Shown here in pieces: positions 60,631-64,000 of a stretch of 64,000 nucleotides of DNA. The stretch is from Bacteroidia bacterium (lineage in GTDB: Bacteria; Bacteroidota; Bacteroidia; J057), in assembly GCA_022760475.1 (NCBI GenBank), contig JALEFZ010000049.1, positions 1 to 64,000 on the forward strand, read 5' to 3'. A program made the translations under genes and the position numbers. A model generated the notes under the pieces. That model worked only from the letters and a program-made list of their open reading frames with translations, made no database searches and had not been told where the DNA came from. Each line of letters starts with the position of its first letter. Positions within the stretch are counted from its first letter, which is position 1.

Positions 60631-63072
60631 TTAGAAATGTCCCCCACAGCCAATGGGCGAACCATCCGGTATCCTGACTGCCTTCGGCATGACATAACTT
60701 GCAGGCTCCATCCTGAACTGCCTGATTTGTTCCATCAGGTATTGCTGATGTGCCCTGGCATCGCTGTCTCCCGCAGGTAATTCCTTGCTGAAGGAAATCT
60801 CCAGTTGCCTGATTTTTCGCATGGCTGCTGCAGATACATCTTGTGAAATTCCTTTGTCGCCAGCGAGGTTCATAAGGTGAGCCAGGCTTCTTTTCTGCAC
60901 GATTCGTGAGATGGCATCGTGGTAAGCCTTTCTTTCTCCTGCGCTTTGGGCATCGCCTACACCCCATACCTTGTCGAAGACATCCCCGATCGGCATGTGT
61001 CCTCCATCCATGACATGCTGTTCATATATCCGCGCCAGACGTTGTGGATGGAATATCAGGCTCAAGCTATGCTCGATGCTTGATGAAGCAGCAGCAAGGG
61101 GATCAAATGCCCTCCCGGTATGGCTTGAAAAGTATTCCCGACCCTTGGAATAGCCAATTGGCGCAGGCGGAATCAAGTCTAGGATGTCCTGCGGAATTGC
61201 CAGGAATGATGGTTCCAGTGTGGACAGCAGGAGATCCAATGCTTCATTTTGTGTGGCTGCATCTACCACTTTGGATGCAGGCAGCTTGTCCCCACGAACT
61301 TTGTAATAGTATTCTACTCCTCCAAGTACTTTGGACACAGCGGCTACCTGGTATCTATGTCCCATGTAAAGGGGAACCAGAACCCTTTCCAGTTCTGTCA
61401 TAGGGGTATGGAGTGGGATATTGTCTTCAGAAAAATTATCTAGGGCTTGCTTCCTTAGCTCAGAAATCCTTCTGAATTCCTCCAAGGCAGATTCGCCATT
61501 GTCCCAAAGATGGGCCAGGGGATGGGCACTTCCGTTGTCTCTGGCTCCATCATCTGAGATGTAAAGCAGCCCCATGTCGATGGTTTTATTGATGATTTTT
61601 CCCAATTCTTCCTGTTCATCACGTCCTTCTGGAAAATCTTGGTAGCCAAAAATGACAGCTCTTTTGTCCCATTCACCGATTCCTGTATCATAGGCCCTAT
61701 TAAAGTTCATTTTTCCTGAAGCCCTACTTTCGATATAAGGATGAGGATAGTCCATAACCGAAGCCCTCTCGTTGACGGAGGCAGCAAAATTGTGTGCCAA
61801 GCCGATGGTATGGCCTACTTCATGAGCTGAAAGCTGACGAAGCCTCGCCAAAGCCATTTCTTCCATTCTTGGATCGGGCTTTTTACCATTCTTGTAGGCA
61901 TCTATCAGCCCTTGAGCAATCAGGAAATCCTGTCTTACCCGCAACGAGCCTAGTAACACATGACCCTTGATGATTTCACCAGTTCTGGGATCAACAACTG
62001 ACGAACCATAAGACCATCCCCTGGTGGAGCGATGTACCCAGTTGATCATATTATATCGAACATCCATGGGATCTGCATCTTCAGGGAGGATTTTGACCTG
62101 GAAAGCATCGATGTAGCCCGCTGCTTCAAAAGCCTGGTTCCACCAACTGGCACCTTCCAGCAAGGCCGACCTGATAGGCTCCGGAGTGCCTCTATCCAGG
62201 TAATAGATAATGGGCTCAACGGCTTCGCTCCTTCTCGCTCTCGGATTTTTCTTTTCCAGTCTATGCCTTACAATAAATTTTTTAGTCAAAGATTGGTTAA
62301 TAGGTGTAGCATAATCCTGGTAATCTATGCCAAAGTAGCCCGACCTTTGATCCATGACCCTGGGGGTATACTTATTGTCTGGCAGTTCTACAAAAGAATG
62401 ATGCATGCGCAGGGTGAAGGAATTAGAAGTAGGGGTGACGGACATGAGATTTCTTCCTTCTGCATTTCCCGTAAAAGTGATAAATGCATCGAATTCTGAG
62501 TTTTTGGGGAATGCCTTGCACATTTCCTTATTGATGGCTGAGCGGCTCTTATCGACCCTGAAATTACCTTGCCTGCTGCCTTGCAAGCGTCGAGCAACAC
62601 CATGGGCATCTCTCAGAAAAAAGTCAGTGATATCTACCAATACTTTTTCATTTTCCTGAGCTACTGCCTGAAAGCCCCACAGGATAGATGAAGAAAACGC
62701 TTCCGCTACAGATTTGGCTTCTTCGGGATTGTCGCTGACGGCTCTGTAGTCAAGGTTGGGTTGGATCAACATCACCTTTGGGCCTGACCTGAAAAACCTT
62801 ACAAGACGGGTACTCCCGAGTTGTTTTCTATCCAGGCCAATGTCATTAGAACCCAATCCTGCTGACAAACCATTTACGTACAGAAAGTCCTTGTTTAGTT
62901 CCTCAATCTCCAGGTATAGTTTCCCTCTTGCTTCGTCCCAATAAAAGGTAAAAAAGCCTTCTTGTTTTTCAAAACCTGAGGTTTTAGAGGCTATATCTGG
63001 CAGGTCTTGGGCAAATATAGGACTGACGCCCAATAGACTTATTAGAAACGTTATATATGATATTATTTTCAT
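60631..63072 (-). CDS. Exported zinc-dependent metalloprotease (DUF5117/DUF5118 family)
   Basis: 813 residues with a signal peptide (1-21, ending IFAQ). N-terminal DUF5118/DUF5117 parts (~25-270), then the metzincin-like catalytic domain with SAHEVGHTIGLAHNF: His417, Glu418, His421 and His427 form a complete HExxHxxGxxH zinc site. The C-terminal ~300 residues form the helical DUF4953-like part. Large secreted or periplasmic peptidase, substrates unknown. It is divergent from a second family member at 63248. Confidence 0.9.
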   Translation of the reverse strand: MKIISYITFLISLLGVSPIFAQDLPDIASKTSGFEKQEGFFTFYWDEARGKLYLEIEELNKDFLYVNGLSAGLGSNDIGLDRKQLGSTRLVRFFRSGPKVMLIQPNLDYRAVSDNPEEAKSVAEAFSSSILWGFQAVAQENEKVLVDITDFFLRDAHGVARRLQGSRQGNFRVDKSRSAINKEMCKAFPKNSEFDAFITFTGNAEGRNLMSVTPTSNSFTLRMHHSFVELPDNKYTPRVMDQRSGYFGIDYQDYATPINQSLTKKFIVRHRLEKKNPRARRSEAVEPIIYYLDRGTPEPIRSALLEGASWWNQAFEAAGYIDAFQVKILPEDADPMDVRYNMINWVHRSTRGWSYGSSVVDPRTGEIIKGHVLLGSLRVRQDFLIAQGLIDAYKNGKKPDPRMEEMALARLRQLSAHEVGHTIGLAHNFAASVNERASVMDYPHPYIESRASGKMNFNRAYDTGIGEWDKRAVIFGYQDFPEGRDEQEELGKIINKTIDMGLLYISDDGARDNGSAHPLAHLWDNGESALEEFRRISELRKQALDNFSEDNIPLHTPMTELERVLVPLYMGHRYQVAAVSKVLGGVEYYYKVRGDKLPASKVVDAATQNEALDLLLSTLEPSFLAIPQDILDLIPPAPIGYSKGREYFSSHTGRAFDPLAAASSSIEHSLSLIFHPQRLARIYEQHVMDGGHMPIGDVFDKVWGVGDAQSAGERKAYHDAISRIVQKRSLAHLMNLAGDKGISQDVSAAAMRKIRQLEISFSKELPAGDSDARAHQQYLMEQIRQFRMEPASYVMPKAVRIPDGSPIGCGGHF

Positions 63073-63247
63073 AATGAGAGATAGTTCTAAAAATAAATTA
63101 GATGGAGAATGGAGATTTCCTAAAAAAGGAAAAAGTTTGTCAGATAAATCCTGTAGTTCATAGAATTCTGAATACCCTTGATCGGAATTCCCTTACAGAA
63201 TTTCATAACTTACAATCTAATTTTTGCAAAATCTAACTAAACTACAA

Positions 63248-64000
63248 ATGAAGCAGCTTACTTATATTTCTTTTTTCATGGGTCTGTTGGGACTATTCTT
63301 CAGTTCAGCTTTTGCACAGGGACCACCCAAGGGAAAGGGAGGCTTTGGTAAAGCAGATACCATCATGGCCTTCCAGAAGTTCAAGAAAAAAGATATGCTT
63401 GTAGATGAAGGTTTCTTTACTTCATACAAGGACAAGGATAAGTATTACTTCGAAATTCCTGAAAAACTTCTAGGTAGGGAAATTCTGATTGTTAGCCGTA
63501 TCTCAGGTATTGTTGATGGACTCTCTTTTGGTGGTGCAGGAATGAAGTCCAGACCTCAGCAGGTATTGCGCTGGGAAAAAATGGAAAACAAGCTGCTATT
63601 GAGATCGGTGCTTCACAACAATGTTGCAAGCATGGAAAAGCCCATTTACCAGTCTGTACGCAACAATAATTTTGAGCCAATTGTAGCTGTTTTTAAGATC
63701 AAGGCACGTAATGCTGATAGTACTGGATTCATCATTCAGGTAAATAGCCTTTTTGAGAAGGATGTACCCATGATTGGCGCTTTGAATGATGGCCAGCGCA
63801 AGCGCTTCAAAGTGAAGGGGCTTGATCCATCCAGGTCAATGATTACCTCTATAAGATCTTTCCCTGAAAATGTCGAGGTGCGCCACATCCTTACTTATAG
63901 AGCAGGAGAATTGCCTTCCCGTTCGCCAGTGGATGTACTCTCCTTGGAAATGAATCAGTCCATCATTTTGCTTCCTGAAAATCCTATGCGACCAAGAATC
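63248..64000 (+). CDS. Exported zinc-dependent metalloprotease, second copy, 3' partial
   Basis: The frame is open from the ATG at 63248 to the right edge (251 codons), so only the N-terminal third is visible. Signal peptide ends SAFAQ (~24), followed by a Gly/Lys-rich linker (PPKGKGGFGK) and the DUF5118/DUF5117 opening: FFTSYKDKDKYYFEIPEKLLGREILIVSRIS (~55-85), then VLRWEKMENKLLLRSV (~105-120). The zinc site lies beyond the edge. Start chosen because it is the first ATG and gives a good signal peptide. Divergent to the family member at 60631 with about 175 bp between starts. Confidence 0.85.
   Translation, partial: MKQLTYISFFMGLLGLFFSSAFAQGPPKGKGGFGKADTIMAFQKFKKKDMLVDEGFFTSYKDKDKYYFEIPEKLLGREILIVSRISGIVDGLSFGGAGMKSRPQQVLRWEKMENKLLLRSVLHNNVASMEKPIYQSVRNNNFEPIVAVFKIKARNADSTGFIIQVNSLFEKDVPMIGALNDGQRKRFKVKGLDPSRSMITSIRSFPENVEVRHILTYRAGELPSRSPVDVLSLEMNQSIILLPENPMRPRI

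Noticed and set aside
62032-62499. 155-codon plus-strand frame inside the zinc metalloprotease gene
   Set aside because: Fully antisense to the conserved protease and without features of its own.
1-64000. CRISPR array, prophage or insertion sequence
   Set aside because: No regular direct repeats with spacers, no phage structural genes and no transposase or integrase were seen on either strand.

Overview
The window is chromosomal DNA from a Bacteroidota bacterium. Evidence for this: several exported proteins end in type IX secretion (T9SS) C-terminal sorting domains (13981-15153 and 20130-22616), ribosome binding sites are mostly weak or absent, a tRNA-Ser gene sits behind a textbook Bacteroidota promoter (TTTG, 19 nt, TACCTTTG), and many genes belong to families typical of environmental Bacteroidota (DUF5117/5118 zinc metalloproteases, DUF1801, GyrI-like, DinB, RND-TolC efflux). 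The gene content fits Cytophagales or Saprospirales, but I cannot name a genus from sequence alone. No prophage, transposase, CRISPR array or rRNA was seen.

Layout. 0-5.5 kb: a plus-strand set of four exported proteins, caspase-like peptidase (cut by the left edge), LPP20-like protein, DUF4384 protein and transglutaminase-like protein. 5.5-10.4 kb: a minus-strand block with DUF429, a lipoprotein acetolactate decarboxylase homologue, a haem-type membrane protein next to a Crp-family regulator, and small exported proteins. 10.4-17.2 kb: a decayed T9SS tail, a GH106-like and a GH28-like glycoside hydrolase, a WG-repeat protein and a T9SS-sorted protein. 17.4-29.4 kb: mostly minus-strand accessory genes (DUF6973-like lipoprotein, pentapeptide-repeat protein, DUF1330, a large plastocyanin/OB-fold-repeat T9SS protein, DinB, Vat-type acetyltransferase, GyrI-like, nucleotidyltransferase, DUF1801). 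29.7-33.9 kb: ECF sigma factor with TPR partner, an orphan DUF2357 PD-(D/E)XK nuclease and a membrane cytochrome c. 34-41 kb: TerC, two Dpp/Opp-type permeases, BatB/BatC-like proteins and dnaX. 41-46.9 kb: MarR, tRNA-Ser, rdgB-udk and others. 47-53.4 kb: a TetR-controlled RND efflux operon with four matching palindromic operators. 53.5-64 kb: a GldN-like exported protein, DinB lipoprotein, Usp, DoxX, Bcp, two paralogous exported proteins, and two divergently placed zinc metalloproteases, the second cut by the right edge.

The points I find most worth attention are: (1) dnaX carries a run of ten A exactly at the gamma/tau boundary, with a stop two codons later and the tau tail open in the -1 frame, so gamma and tau are probably made by programmed frameshifting or transcriptional slippage; (2) a MITE-like intergenic element of about 215-260 bp is present in three copies with terminal inverted repeats and a nested internal hairpin, and a second inverted-repeat element has one full and one partial copy; (3) the caspase/LPP20/DUF4384/transglutaminase set may work as an envelope or secreted proteolytic module; (4) the TetR efflux operon carries a complete visible operator set; (5) a McrC-like DUF2357 nuclease is present without a McrB partner and is translationally coupled to a cytochrome c gene.
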